Positions 9,240 through 18,341 are shown, counted from the stretch's first letter. The stretch is 64,000 bases of DNA from Thiosulfatihalobacter marinus (GCF_016019955.1 NZ_JAECRZ010000009.1:100286-164285); one strand, 5' to 3'. Translations and numbers: made by a program. The notes: generated by a model from the sequence alone, not told the origin.

Positions 9240-10403
9240 ATGCAGACGTCAGCCCCAGACACTCACACCGATCTGCGCGACGCCTTGCGCGCACTTTGCG
9301 CGCAGTTTCCGCCAGAGTATCATCGCAAGTTCGGCGAAGACGAAACCTACCCCGAGGAATTCGTCGATGCGCTGACCCGCGAGGGCTGGCTTGCCGCGAT
9401 GATCCCAGAGGAATACGGTGGCTCGGGTCTGGGGTTGACCGAAGCCTCGATCATCATGGAGGAGGTGAACCGCTGCGGCGGAAACGCGGGCCATTGCCAC
9501 GGGCAGATGTATAACATGGGCACGCTGCTGCGGCATGGTTCGGATGAGCAAAAGCAGAAATACCTGCCCGGCATCGCCAGCGGCGCGTTGCGCCTGCAAT
9601 CCATGGCCGTGACCGAACCGACAACCGGGACCGACACCACCAAACTGAAGACCACCGCGGTCAAGAAAGGTGACCGGTATGAGATCAATGGCCAGAAGGT
9701 CTGGATCAGCCGTATCCAGCATTCCGACCTGATGATCCTGCTGGCACGCACCACGCCGCTGAGCGAGGTCAAGAAAAAGTCGCAGGGCCTGTCGATCTTT
9801 ATGGTCGATCTGAAAGAGGCTATCGGCAACGGGATGGAGGTCCGCCCCATCGCCAATATGCCCGGCCACGAAACCAATGAAGTGTTTTTCGACAACCTGG
9901 AAATCCCCGCCGAGAACCTGATCGGCACCGAGGGGCGCGGGTTTTACCATATTCTTGACGGGTTGAACGCCGAACGGACCCTGATTGCGGCGGAATGTAT
10001 CGGTGATGGATACTGGTTCGTCGACAAAGCCCGCGCCTATGCCGGTGACCGCGTGGTCTTTGACCGTCCCATCGGCCAGAACCAAGGCGTGCAATTCCCT
10101 ATCGCCAGGTCTTATGTGAACATCGAGGCCGCCAATCTGATGCGCTTTGAAGCCTGCAGGCGGTTCGATGCTGGGCTGGATTGCGGAGCACAGGCGAATA
10201 TGGCTAAGCTGCTGGCTTCGGAGGCCAGCTGGGAAGCGGCCAATGCCTGCATTCAGACCCATGGCGGCTTCGGTTTCGCACGGGAATACGATGTCGAGCG
10301 CAAGTTCCGCGAGGCGCGCCTCTATCAGGTCGCCCCGATCTCGACCAACCTGATCCTGTCATATGTCGGAGAACATATCCTCGGCATGCCAAGATCGTTC
10401 TGA
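9240..10403 (+). CDS. Acyl-CoA dehydrogenase, helix-G catalytic Glu subgroup
   Basis: A 387-residue FAD enzyme closely related to the product of the second gene in the operon. VTEPTTGTDTTKLKT is the flavin-binding segment and IPEEYGGSG lies near residue 57. As in its paralogue, the C-terminal YEGTNE segment is replaced (VAPISTNLILSY) and the protein ends ILGMPRSF. The candidate base is Glu245 in LNAERTLIAA. Starts 3 bp after the citrate-synthase-fold gene stop. Two such dehydrogenases in one operon suggests two separate dehydrogenation steps or substrates in the same pathway. Electrons would go to ETF, possibly the etfBA pair at 38.3-40.0 kb. Confidence 0.92.
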   Translation: MQTSAPDTHTDLRDALRALCAQFPPEYHRKFGEDETYPEEFVDALTREGWLAAMIPEEYGGSGLGLTEASIIMEEVNRCGGNAGHCHGQMYNMGTLLRHGSDEQKQKYLPGIASGALRLQSMAVTEPTTGTDTTKLKTTAVKKGDRYEINGQKVWISRIQHSDLMILLARTTPLSEVKKKSQGLSIFMVDLKEAIGNGMEVRPIANMPGHETNEVFFDNLEIPAENLIGTEGRGFYHILDGLNAERTLIAAECIGDGYWFVDKARAYAGDRVVFDRPIGQNQGVQFPIARSYVNIEAANLMRFEACRRFDAGLDCGAQANMAKLLASEASWEAANACIQTHGGFGFAREYDVERKFREARLYQVAPISTNLILSYVGEHILGMPRSF

Positions 10404-10414
10404 AGGCTAGGATT

Positions 10415-11254
10415 ATGGGTGAGATCGACCTTGACGCGCTGGCGCCCTGGCTGGGACGCACCGAGACTAAGGAAGATGTTCTGACGCACGGGCTGATCGA
10501 CAAATTCCGCGCCACGCTCGGTCCGCATCTTTGGGATGGAGCGGGCGATGTCCCGCTGGGAATTCATTGGTGCCTTGCCCTTGATACCGTGCCAGCGACC
10601 GCCCTGTCAGAAGACGGCCATGCCGCGAGGGGTGGATTTCTGCCCCCTGTTCCGCTGCCCGCCCGCATGTGGGCTGGCGGCGATGTTACGCATATCGCGC
10701 CGCTGAAAATCGGCGAAACCATCACCCGACGCTCTTCGATCAGGGATATTGTGGCCAAGCAGGGCCGTAGTGGACCATTGGTCTTTGTGACCGTCGAACA
10801 TGAGTATCTGAGTGGCAACCGGCTTTGTATCCGGGAGCAGCAAACGATCGTTTATCGTGAGATTTCCGCCCCCCGCACGGGCGAGAGCGCACCTGACGCG
10901 GGTGACCCCACCACGCTCAGATCGACCCTGACACCGGATCCTGTTCTGCTGTTTAGCTATTCGGCGCTGACGTTCAATGCCCATCGCATTCACTATGACC
11001 ACATCTACGCCACCGAAACCGAAGCCTATTCCGGGCTTGTTGTCCATGGCCCCTTGCAAGCCACGCTACTTCTGAATCTGGCGGCGGATGCGTTGAAAAC
11101 ATCGCCTCACCGGTTTTCTTTTCGCGGACTCGCGCCACTCACCCTGCCCTGCGAATTGCAACTGCACAATGAAGAGACCGGCACCTCCGGGACAGTCTGG
11201 TGTCAGGATCAAAACGGTCTTCGAAGCTTTTCCGCAGAGTACGCGGCTGTCTGA
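10415..11254 (+). CDS. HTD2/mesaconyl-CoA hydratase-like dehydratase (FAS1-like hotdog family)
   Basis: A 279-residue double-hotdog protein. The N-terminal half matches the FAS1-like dehydratase type (GIHWCLALDT, FLPPVPLPARMWAGGD). The C-terminal half has YSALTFNAHRIHYDHIYA and YSGLVVHGPLQATLLL, the pattern of mesaconyl-C4-CoA hydratase and HTD2-type hydroxyacyl dehydratases, including the His/Asp pair HRIHYD. It would reversibly hydrate an enoyl-CoA, perhaps a dicarboxylic one. It is the last gene of the first operon; no strong terminator follows, only a short T-rich run, then the promoter of the next operon. Paired with the citryl-CoA-lyase-like gene it recalls the hydrate-then-cleave logic of itaconate and mesaconate breakdown (inference). 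Confidence 0.8.
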   Translation: MGEIDLDALAPWLGRTETKEDVLTHGLIDKFRATLGPHLWDGAGDVPLGIHWCLALDTVPATALSEDGHAARGGFLPPVPLPARMWAGGDVTHIAPLKIGETITRRSSIRDIVAKQGRSGPLVFVTVEHEYLSGNRLCIREQQTIVYREISAPRTGESAPDAGDPTTLRSTLTPDPVLLFSYSALTFNAHRIHYDHIYATETEAYSGLVVHGPLQATLLLNLAADALKTSPHRFSFRGLAPLTLPCELQLHNEETGTSGTVWCQDQNGLRSFSAEYAAV

Positions 11255-11283
11255 TCGTTTTTCTTCGGTAGCGAATTCAATTG

Positions 11284-11313
11284 TTGACCAAATTTTCTAA
11301 CATCTGTTAGGAA
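11284..11313 (+). promoter_or_regulatory. Promoter with operator copy 1 (TCTAACATCTGTTAGG at 11296-11311)
   Basis: TTGACC at 11284-11289 is a good -35 box and TAGGAA at 11308-11313 a plausible -10 with an 18-bp spacer. Inside the spacer and overlapping the -10 lies the inverted repeat TCTAAC-ATCT-GTTAGG, one mismatch from the consensus TCTAAC-N4-GTTAGA found at five other promoters in this window. A protein bound there would block RNA polymerase, so repression is the natural reading. It controls the first ABC transporter/acyl-CoA synthetase operon. Confidence 0.7.
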
Positions 11314-11376
11314 TGGCGGAGAAACTTGGTAAATAAACCAGGCAAACCTCTGAATTTAGAGGTGGGAGGAGGAACA

Positions 11377-11469
11377 ATGCGAGGAAAACTCGTAACCAAC
11401 GAAAAACCGTGCGGTCAGGCTATGCGCGCCTCCATGAGGTGTGGGGCAAAAGCACGGGCCGCAACATGA
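11377..11469 (+). CDS. Possible 30-codon leader ORF, translationally coupled to the ABC ATPase gene
   Basis: An ATG preceded by an excellent Shine-Dalgarno run (GGGAGGAGGAACA) opens a 30-codon frame, starting MRGKLVTNEK and ending in TGA that overlaps the start of the ABC ATPase gene (ATGA). The ATPase start itself has no recognisable ribosome site, so ribosomes finishing the leader probably reinitiate there. The peptide has several Arg/Lys/Cys/Ala residues and no family I recognise. It may serve only as a translational entry point. A parallel mini-ORF occurs before the second ATPase gene at 49847-49861. Confidence 0.45.
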   Translation: MRGKLVTNEKPCGQAMRASMRCGAKARAAT

Positions 11470-12245
11470 CCACGAATAACGGGCACGTATCCTCACCGCT
11501 TGCGGTGCGTGGTGCAACTTTGAAATTTGGCGGTGTGACCGCGCTCGACGATGTGAGCATTTCTGTGGCCGACGATGAATTGCTTGCAATTATCGGACCG
11601 AACGGAGCCGGAAAAACATCACTTCTGAACGTGACTGCGGGCTTCTACCGTCCGCAGAAGGGCCGTGTCGAATTGTCCGGGCAGGACGTGACCGGCCTGC
11701 GTGTTGACCAGATCGCCCGGCGCGGTCTGGCGCGGACGTTTCAGGGCACCCATCTTTTTGCCGGGCAGACGGTGGTGGAAAACATTATGATCGGCCGCCA
11801 CATGCTGATGAAATCGAATGTAGTCCAGGCCTTTTTCCAGTTCGGTCCCGTGATGCGCGAGGAATCGGAACATCGTGAAGCCGCAGAGGAGATCATCGAT
11901 TTTCTCGAGATCGAGGCAATCCGCAACCGGCCCGTGGGCACGTTGGGGTATGGGTTGCGCAAGCGTGTCGATCTGGGCCGTGCATTGGCGCAGGAACCGT
12001 CGATCCTGCTGATGGATGAACCGATGGCCGGCATGAACTCGGAGGAAAAAGAAGACCTGGCGCGCTTCATTCTCGATGTGCGCGAGGCGCGCAAGATTCC
12101 GGTAGTTCTGGTGGAGCACGACATGGGCGTCGTGATGGACCTTGCCGACCGGATCGTGGTGCTGGATTTCGGGCGGGTCATCGCCGAAGGCACCCCGGAA
12201 GAAATCCAGAAGGACCCGGCTGTCATAAAGGCATATCTGGGGTAG
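11466..12245 (+). CDS. ABC transporter ATP-binding protein, LivG type (module A)
   Basis: A 259-residue cytoplasmic ATPase. Walker A GPNGAGKT is at residues 44-51, and Walker B is ILLMDEP followed by MAGMNSEEK. The LivG family normally shows LSGG-like signature variants; here the segment reads LGYGLRKRVDLGRAL, which is common in this subgroup. The start MTTNNGH is chosen over an upstream in-frame GTG (11409) because the leader ORF stop overlaps this ATG and the protein then has normal length. It energises import through the two permeases at 14263 and 15151. The Liv family carries amino acids, but members near CoA ligases often import aromatic or alkyl carboxylates. Confidence 0.92.
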   Translation: MTTNNGHVSSPLAVRGATLKFGGVTALDDVSISVADDELLAIIGPNGAGKTSLLNVTAGFYRPQKGRVELSGQDVTGLRVDQIARRGLARTFQGTHLFAGQTVVENIMIGRHMLMKSNVVQAFFQFGPVMREESEHREAAEEIIDFLEIEAIRNRPVGTLGYGLRKRVDLGRALAQEPSILLMDEPMAGMNSEEKEDLARFILDVREARKIPVVLVEHDMGVVMDLADRIVVLDFGRVIAEGTPEEIQKDPAVIKAYLG

Positions 12246-12249
12246 CGGC

Positions 12250-14247
12250 ATGGTCAAACAACGGACAGCAATGGTCTTTTCGGACCCAGCAGTGACACAT
12301 AGCGAAACCCTGCCGCAGGTTTTGCTCGCGCGAGCGACATCCACACCGACCAACCTCGCCGAACGGCACAAGCGCCTGGGCATCTGGCGTGAATTCACCT
12401 GGGCCGATGTTCTTGACAGGGTTCGCGCCCTGGCTCTCGGGTTGGAGAACCTGGGCTTGTCGGCTGGCGAATCCGTCATGATGATTGGCGAAAACGAACC
12501 CGAACATTTCTGGGCTGAATACGCCGTCCAGTCGTTAGGCGGCAAAGTCCTGTCTGTCTATCCGGATCAAAACGCTGAAGAGATTCTGTATCTGGCCGAA
12601 GACTCGCAAACGCGGATTTTTCTGGCGCAGGATCAGGAGCAGGTCGATAAATGCATCGAGATTGCGGGCAAGTACTCGGGCGCCCTGGCGGTCGTTTACT
12701 GGGACGATTCCGGTCTGTGGGGCTATGATCATCCCCTGTTGCATTCGTTTGAAAGTGTGAGCGCGGCAGGGCGTCAGATCCACGCCAAGGAACCCGCCAG
12801 ATTTGAAGAACACGTAAAACGTGGACGGGCGGACGATACCGCCTTGCTGTCCTATACCTCGGGTACCACGGGAAAACCCAAGGGCGTTGTCATCAGCCAT
12901 CGCTACCTGTTCGACAATTGCTCGCGGGTGATGGGGGCAATCGAAATCGCGCCGGGCACCGAATACCTGACCTACATTTCGCCGGCCTGGGTCACGGAAC
13001 AGATTTTCGGCCTGTCGATCGGTTTGATCGCGCCCATGGTCGTCAATTTCCCCGAAGGCCCTGAAGACGTACTGACCAACATTCGCGAACTGGCGGTCGA
13101 CGCACTGGTGTTCAGCCCGCGCCAGTGGGAAAATCTCGCCTCCATCGTTCAGGCCCGGATGCTGGGGGCGGGCAAAATCCGCAATGCGATGTACAACTGG
13201 GGCATGAAGGTCGGCCACGACGTTTATGTGGAACGGCTGGAGGGGCGTAGCCCCAGCCTTGCCGCACGCCTGCAGCTTCCCTTTGCCGAAGCTCTGGTGC
13301 TGCATCACCTGCGCGACAATCTTGGCCTTGGTAAGGCCAAAAACGCAATGAGCGGCGGCGCCCTGATGGCACCTGACGTCTTTCGTATGTTCCACGCGAT
13401 GGGGGTTAAGCTGCGCAACGTGTATGGCGCGACCGAAATCGGCCTTCTGACCGCGCATGTCGGCGAAAGCTATCAGCTGGAAACCAGCGGCAGCTGGATG
13501 CAAAGCAACACGAACTACGGCGAACCGCTGGAATACAGGGTCTCGGACGAAGGGGAGCTTCAGGTGCGTGGCGGATCGGGCTTCGGTGGCTATCACGGCA
13601 AGCCCGAAAAGACCGCAGAGGAATTGACCGAAGACGGTTGGTACAAGACCGGTGACGCGGTGTCGATGACCGACGACGGCGAGCTTTTGTTCTTTGACCG
13701 TGTCAAGGATATGCGCCGCCTGGCAAATGGGCACAGCTATCCGCCGCAATTCATCGAAACGCGGTTGCGGTATAGCCCCTTCATCAAGGATCTCATGACC
13801 TTGGGCGACGAAACCCGGAGCTTCGTCAGCGCGCTTATCAATATCGATATGGAAGTTCTCGGGCGTTGGGCGGAAGAGAACAAGATCAGCTTTTCGACCT
13901 ACACCGATCTCTCGCAGAAACCCGAAGTTCTGGACCTTATCAAAGGCGAAGTGGCGCGCATCAATGCGCTCCTGCCCGAAGGCTCGCGCGTGGCACGTTT
14001 TGCGAATTTTCCCAAGGAACTCGACCCGGATGAAGGCGAGTTGACCCGCAGCCGAAAGCTTCGCCGGGCCTTTCTGGAGGAACGGTATGCCAAGCTCGTC
14101 GAGGCGATCTATGCTGGCGATGACGAGACAGATCTCGAAATCGCTGTGACCTATCAGGACGGCCGTCAAGGCGTTCTCAAGACCACGGTTCGCGTGTCGG
14201 ATGTTGAAAACGCATCGAAGGCTGCCAAGCGGCAGTCCAAATCTTAA
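12250..14247 (+). CDS. Long-chain-type AMP-dependent acyl-CoA synthetase (module A)
   Basis: A 665-residue adenylate-forming ligase of the long FadD15-like type. Motif A, SYTSGTTGKPKG, begins at residue ~201; motif region VYGATEIGLLT and the hinge DGWYKTGDAV...FFDRVKDMRRLANG follow. It converts a fatty or branched carboxylic acid to its CoA ester. It lies 4 bp after the ATPase gene and before the permeases, so ligase and importer are made together. This suggests import coupled to CoA trapping of the substrate (inference). A homologue of 639 residues occupies the same place in module B (47132-49051). Confidence 0.92.
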   Translation: MVKQRTAMVFSDPAVTHSETLPQVLLARATSTPTNLAERHKRLGIWREFTWADVLDRVRALALGLENLGLSAGESVMMIGENEPEHFWAEYAVQSLGGKVLSVYPDQNAEEILYLAEDSQTRIFLAQDQEQVDKCIEIAGKYSGALAVVYWDDSGLWGYDHPLLHSFESVSAAGRQIHAKEPARFEEHVKRGRADDTALLSYTSGTTGKPKGVVISHRYLFDNCSRVMGAIEIAPGTEYLTYISPAWVTEQIFGLSIGLIAPMVVNFPEGPEDVLTNIRELAVDALVFSPRQWENLASIVQARMLGAGKIRNAMYNWGMKVGHDVYVERLEGRSPSLAARLQLPFAEALVLHHLRDNLGLGKAKNAMSGGALMAPDVFRMFHAMGVKLRNVYGATEIGLLTAHVGESYQLETSGSWMQSNTNYGEPLEYRVSDEGELQVRGGSGFGGYHGKPEKTAEELTEDGWYKTGDAVSMTDDGELLFFDRVKDMRRLANGHSYPPQFIETRLRYSPFIKDLMTLGDETRSFVSALINIDMEVLGRWAEENKISFSTYTDLSQKPEVLDLIKGEVARINALLPEGSRVARFANFPKELDPDEGELTRSRKLRRAFLEERYAKLVEAIYAGDDETDLEIAVTYQDGRQGVLKTTVRVSDVENASKAAKRQSKS

Positions 14248-14262
14248 AGGAGGTCGGCGACA

Positions 14263-15147
14263 ATGGTCTATTTCATCAATGACATCATTACCGGGGCTTT
14301 GATCGGCCTTCTGTATTCGCTGGTGGCCATGGGCTTTGTTGTGATTTACCGCGCCAGCAAGGTGTTCAACTTCGCGCAGGGCGAGCTTGTGATCATCGGC
14401 GGGTTCATCGTCTGGTTCACAACGATGCAAGCGGGGCTTAGCCTTTGGTTGTCGATACCCCTTTCGCTGGTTCTGGCCGGGCTGGTCGGGTACGCAATCG
14501 AACGGATTTTCCTGACAAAGCTGATCGGTGAATCGGTTTTCTCGATGGTCATGGTCACCGTCGGCCTTTTGATCCTGCTGCGCGGTTTGGTGCTGCTTGT
14601 GTTCGGTCCCGCGGTAAGACCCTTCCCGATCATTTTTCCGCTGAAACCCTTGTTCCTCGGCGATATGTTGATCCCGATGAACCTCCTGATAGGTGGGATC
14701 ATCACCATTGTCGCGGCCGTCGGCCTGTCGTGGTTCTTCAACCGGACCCGGTCCGGCCTCCGTATGACCGCTGTGGCGGAGGACCACGTCGTAGCTTCCT
14801 CGATGGGCATTTCGGTGAAAGGCTCGATTGCCGTTGCCTGGGTTCTCGGGGCAATCCTGTCCACAATTGGTGCGATGATCTTTCTCAGCGGCAAATCGCT
14901 GACCTTCCTGGCCTCGGATATCGGGTTCGCGGCCCTGCCGGTGGCGCTCTTTGCCGGGCTGGAATCCATCGGCGGGCTTATCTTGGCAGGAATAATCATC
15001 GGCATCGCGCAGAGCTTGACCACCAACTACCTTGATCCGTTGATCGGTGGCTCGCTCGGCAGTGTCGTTCCATATATCATAATGCTTGCCATTCTGCTGA
15101 TCCGGCCGACCGGCCTGTTCGGCTGGCGCACAATCGAACGGGTGTAA
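14263..15147 (+). CDS. ABC transporter permease, LivH type (module A)
   Basis: A 294-residue inner-membrane protein with about eight hydrophobic segments. The start ATG follows a very strong ribosome site AAAGGAGGT. The opening GALIGLLYSLVAMGFVVIYRAS and the segment NFAQGELVIIGGF are characteristic of LivH-type permeases, and the loop AVAEDHVVASSMGI is the EAA-like coupling region to the ATPases. It forms the translocation channel with the LivM-type partner immediately downstream (3-bp gap). Confidence 0.92.
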   Translation: MVYFINDIITGALIGLLYSLVAMGFVVIYRASKVFNFAQGELVIIGGFIVWFTTMQAGLSLWLSIPLSLVLAGLVGYAIERIFLTKLIGESVFSMVMVTVGLLILLRGLVLLVFGPAVRPFPIIFPLKPLFLGDMLIPMNLLIGGIITIVAAVGLSWFFNRTRSGLRMTAVAEDHVVASSMGISVKGSIAVAWVLGAILSTIGAMIFLSGKSLTFLASDIGFAALPVALFAGLESIGGLILAGIIIGIAQSLTTNYLDPLIGGSLGSVVPYIIMLAILLIRPTGLFGWRTIERV

Positions 15148-15150
15148 TCC

Positions 15151-16203
15151 ATGGATCCTTCTGGCGTATTCCCGACAAGCTATCGCAGTGACAGACGTTT
15201 GATCCGAACGCGCTGGCAGTTTCTGGCCCTCGTCGTATTCATGGCTCTACTGCTGTTGGCGCCTTACCTGGTGAGCAGCCGTATCATCGCTATCCTGAAT
15301 ATGATGATGATCAGCGCCGTCATCGCCGTCGGGCTTCAGATCTGCACCGGCTATGCGGGCCAGATCAACCTGGGTCAGGCGGCGTTCATGGGGGTCGGCG
15401 CCTATACGGCCTCGATACTGGCCTCGAAGACCGGCCTTACGTTTCTGCTGACCATTCCTCTGGCCGGGCTCTCGGCTGCGCTGTTCGGCTTTCTCTTTGG
15501 CTTGACCGCGGCGCGGATCAAGGGGTTCTATCTGGCACTGACCACGATTGCAGCTCAGTTCCTGTTCCACTTTGCCGTATTGAACCTGCCGTCAACCTGG
15601 CTGGGTGGGTCGAACGGTATCACCGTGCCCCCGGCCGAGCTTTTCGGGCTGCGATTTGTCAGCGAATCTTCGCAGTTCTATCTGAATTTCGCCGTGACCG
15701 CGATCATGGTGGCGGGCGCGTTCGGGATCGTTCGGTCACGCTTCGGCCGTGCCTTCGTGGCGGTCAGGGATGATGACGTGGCCGCGGGTATAATGGGGAT
15801 CAATGTCGCGGCCACAAAGGCAAATGCCTTCCTGATCGGCGCTTTCTATGCGGGCGTCGGCGGGGCGCTTTGGGCCTATCTGATCCGCTTCGTGGGGGTA
15901 GACCAGTTCACCCTGTTTCACTCGATCTTCTTCGTCGCGATGATCATCGTCGGCGGGATGGGTTCAATCGTGGGGGCCCTGATCGGCGTCTTCATTATCC
16001 GCATCATCCAGGAAATTATCGCGACGGTCGGCCCCAATATCGCCGACTCGGTATCATTCCTTGGCGGTGACATCGTGTTCGCTGGCATGAATGTCGTTCT
16101 TGGCGGCGTGATCGCATTGTTTATGATCCTCGAACCCAAGGGGCTGATGCACCGCTGGAACATCCTGAAGTCGTCATACCGTATCTGGCCGTTTCCTTAC
16201 TGA
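15151..16203 (+). CDS. ABC transporter permease, LivM type (module A)
   Basis: A 350-residue multi-spanning membrane protein. The NLGQAAFMGVGAYTASIL segment and LTTIAAQFLFHFAVL are typical of LivM permeases, and VRDDDVAAGIMGI is the ATPase-coupling loop. An N-terminal cytoplasmic extension of ~25 residues precedes the first membrane helix. It pairs with the LivH-type protein upstream. The next gene, for the periplasmic binding protein, begins 35 bp downstream after a GGGAGGAAG ribosome site. Confidence 0.92.
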   Translation: MDPSGVFPTSYRSDRRLIRTRWQFLALVVFMALLLLAPYLVSSRIIAILNMMMISAVIAVGLQICTGYAGQINLGQAAFMGVGAYTASILASKTGLTFLLTIPLAGLSAALFGFLFGLTAARIKGFYLALTTIAAQFLFHFAVLNLPSTWLGGSNGITVPPAELFGLRFVSESSQFYLNFAVTAIMVAGAFGIVRSRFGRAFVAVRDDDVAAGIMGINVAATKANAFLIGAFYAGVGGALWAYLIRFVGVDQFTLFHSIFFVAMIIVGGMGSIVGALIGVFIIRIIQEIIATVGPNIADSVSFLGGDIVFAGMNVVLGGVIALFMILEPKGLMHRWNILKSSYRIWPFPY

Positions 16204-16237
16204 GAAATAGAGCGGCTCTAAACCTGGGAGGAAGAAT

Positions 16238-17476
16238 ATGACTTACCAATCGAATCGAGGTCTTCGCGGCTTACTGGCAGCGGCTGCCTTGGCGGCCGCG
16301 GCGACCATGCCTTTGAAGGCGCAGGCCGAAGAGACCTATAATCTCGCCCTGCTGTCGGACTTTTCCGGCCCTTATGCTGACATCATGCCCATCCTGGCAG
16401 GCGGACGCGAAGCTGTGTTCACCTGGTGGAATGAAACCCGCGGCAAGGAACTTGGCGTCACGCTGAACTACAAAAACTACGAAACCCGCTATGACGCGGC
16501 ACAGGTGGCAAGTCTCTGGCCCGGGATCAAATCGGAACTGGACCCGATTGCGGTTGTCGGCCTCGGCGGGCCTGACGTCGCGGCCCTTTCCGAACGCCTG
16601 CCGGAAGACAAAATCCCGATGTTCATGGCCACAGCGGCCTACGGTTTTGCCTGGCAACCGGATGCCTGGATTTTCAACCCACGCCCGACCTATTCGCACG
16701 AAAGTGTCGGCTTTCTGAACTGGATGCGTGAACAGCGCGGAGGAGACGAACCGCTCAAGGTTGCGATCCTCGCCTCCGAAGCATCGCCTGCCTATGTCGA
16801 CATGGCAAAGGGCCTTGAACTCTATGCCGAAGAGCACCCCGAGGAGATCGACCTCGTCGAGGTCATCTATACCGAAGTTCAACCCACCGATCTGACGGGG
16901 CAAATGCGCCGCGTTGTACGAGCCGGGGCCGAGGCGCTGGTAATCCAAACTAACACCTCTATCGTGGTTGCCGCGAAACGTGGGCTGCAGGCCAACGGGG
17001 CGAACATCCCGATCATGATGAGTTCGCATAACGGGCTTCCAGCCTCGGGTGGCGCGCTTGGCGGGCTTGAGCAAATGGAGGGGGACTTTGAAGCCTACGG
17101 CATGGCGATTGCGGCCGATGAGGACACTCCCGCGCGACAATTCTACGAGACATTGGTTGCCGATTACGGACTCGAAGCACCTTGGAACGTCGTGACCGCA
17201 ATGGGCGTATCTCAGGGTCTCTATACCGTGACCGTGATCGATCACGCGATCGAGGCGAACGGCGCCGAGGGCCTGACCGGAGAGATGGTACGTGAGGCGC
17301 TTTTTGCCAAACCGATCACCACCGAAGAAACCCATGGGTTCCTGCCGACCTTGTCCTTTACGCCAGAAGCACCGTTCCCATTGGAAGGCCTCAAAGTGAA
17401 TGTGGGCACCGTCAAAGATGGGAAAATCACCATCGCGGCAACGGGTGTCGACGTTCCGCAAGTTGAGAAATGGTGA
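16238..17476 (+). CDS. ABC transporter periplasmic substrate-binding protein, LivK-like (module A)
   Basis: A 412-residue secreted protein. The N-terminus has basic residues, a hydrophobic Ala/Leu core (GLLAAAALAAAATM) and a likely signal-peptidase site near AQA-EE at residue ~31. The mature part starts YNLALLSDFSGPY, a type I binding-protein opening. It differs clearly from the two tandem binding proteins of module B, so modules A and B may bind different ligands. A GC-rich hairpin follows the stop, which probably raises expression of this gene relative to the downstream ATPase. Confidence 0.9.
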   Translation: MTYQSNRGLRGLLAAAALAAAATMPLKAQAEETYNLALLSDFSGPYADIMPILAGGREAVFTWWNETRGKELGVTLNYKNYETRYDAAQVASLWPGIKSELDPIAVVGLGGPDVAALSERLPEDKIPMFMATAAYGFAWQPDAWIFNPRPTYSHESVGFLNWMREQRGGDEPLKVAILASEASPAYVDMAKGLELYAEEHPEEIDLVEVIYTEVQPTDLTGQMRRVVRAGAEALVIQTNTSIVVAAKRGLQANGANIPIMMSSHNGLPASGGALGGLEQMEGDFEAYGMAIAADEDTPARQFYETLVADYGLEAPWNVVTAMGVSQGLYTVTVIDHAIEANGAEGLTGEMVREALFAKPITTEETHGFLPTLSFTPEAPFPLEGLKVNVGTVKDGKITIAATGVDVPQVEKW

Positions 17477-17483
17477 ATTAATC

Positions 17484-17507
17484 CGGGCGCCGCAGTCGCG
17501 GCGCCCG
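17484..17507 (+). terminator. Intercistronic hairpin after the binding-protein gene
   Basis: CGGGCGCCGC-AGTC-GCGGCGCCCG forms a perfect 10-bp stem with a 4-nt loop 7 bp after the binding-protein stop. No long T-run follows, so it is more likely a partial terminator or mRNA-stabilising stem than a full stop, because the ATPase gene of the same module begins 25 bp later. Confidence 0.65.
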
Positions 17508-17531
17508 TTCTGATCCTTAGCCCCGGGCAAT

Positions 17532-18329
17532 ATGACCATGCTGGAACTCAACAACGTAGAGGTGACATATTCCGACGTCATCCTGGCGCTCAAAGGCGTG
17601 TCCATGACAGTCCGTGCGGGACAATGTGTTGCTCTGCTCGGTGGCAATGGCGCAGGAAAAAGCACGACGCTTAAAGCCATCTCGGGAACGCTCAAATCCG
17701 AGGATGGAACCGTTTCGGCGGGGTCCATCGTTCTGGACGGAACTCCCATTCAGAACATGGAAGCCTCGGAAGTCGTGAAGAACGGTCTCATCCATGTGAT
17801 GGAAGGGCGGCGCGTTTTGCGGCATCTGACGTCAGAGCAAAACCTGATCGTCGGCGGGCACATGGTGCCCAACTCCGCCGAGCTGAAAAAGCGCCTGGAC
17901 CATGTTTACACCTTGATGCCCCGGCTTGCGGACCTGCGCAACCGCACCTCTGGCTTCATGTCTGGTGGCGAACAACAACTGCTGCTGATCGGCCGGGCCA
18001 TGATGGCCAGCCCCAAGATCATCGCGATCGACGAACCGTCGTTGGGATTGGCCCCGATGATGATCCGGGATGTTTATGAAGTGCTCAAGCAGCTCAAGTC
18101 AGAAGGCACGACCTTCTTCCTGGTCGAACAAAACAGCGCCGCGGCGCTATCGATCGCCGACTATGCCTATGTGATGGAGAACGGCCGGATCGTGATGGAC
18201 GGCCCTGCCGACAAGCTTGCTGACAACGAGGACATCAAGGAATTCTATCTCGGCGTCACCGCATCGGGCGAGCGCAAAAGCTATCGAGATATCAAACACT
18301 ATCGCCGCCGGAAGAGATGGCTGGGATAG
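17532..18329 (+). CDS. ABC transporter ATP-binding protein, LivF type (module A)
   Basis: A 265-residue second ATPase of the importer. Walker A GGNGAGKST starts at residue ~37, the signature region reads FMSGGEQQLLLIGRAMM, and Walker B is KIIAIDEPSLGLAP. The C-terminus ends in a basic tail YRDIKHYRRRKRW, and the module B homologue has almost the same tail (VKHYSRRKRW), marking the two as paralogues. An ATG two codons later (17538) is an alternative start. The SDR gene follows after 12 bp. Confidence 0.92.
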   Translation: MTMLELNNVEVTYSDVILALKGVSMTVRAGQCVALLGGNGAGKSTTLKAISGTLKSEDGTVSAGSIVLDGTPIQNMEASEVVKNGLIHVMEGRRVLRHLTSEQNLIVGGHMVPNSAELKKRLDHVYTLMPRLADLRNRTSGFMSGGEQQLLLIGRAMMASPKIIAIDEPSLGLAPMMIRDVYEVLKQLKSEGTTFFLVEQNSAAALSIADYAYVMENGRIVMDGPADKLADNEDIKEFYLGVTASGERKSYRDIKHYRRRKRWLG

Positions 18330-18341
18330 AAAGGAACGAAG

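Noticed and set aside
11466..18329. Naming the transporters livFGHMK for branched-chain amino acids
   Set aside because: The fold is Liv-type, but each set contains an acyl-CoA synthetase and is tied to acyl-CoA genes, so amino-acid uptake is not supported. No gene symbols were given.
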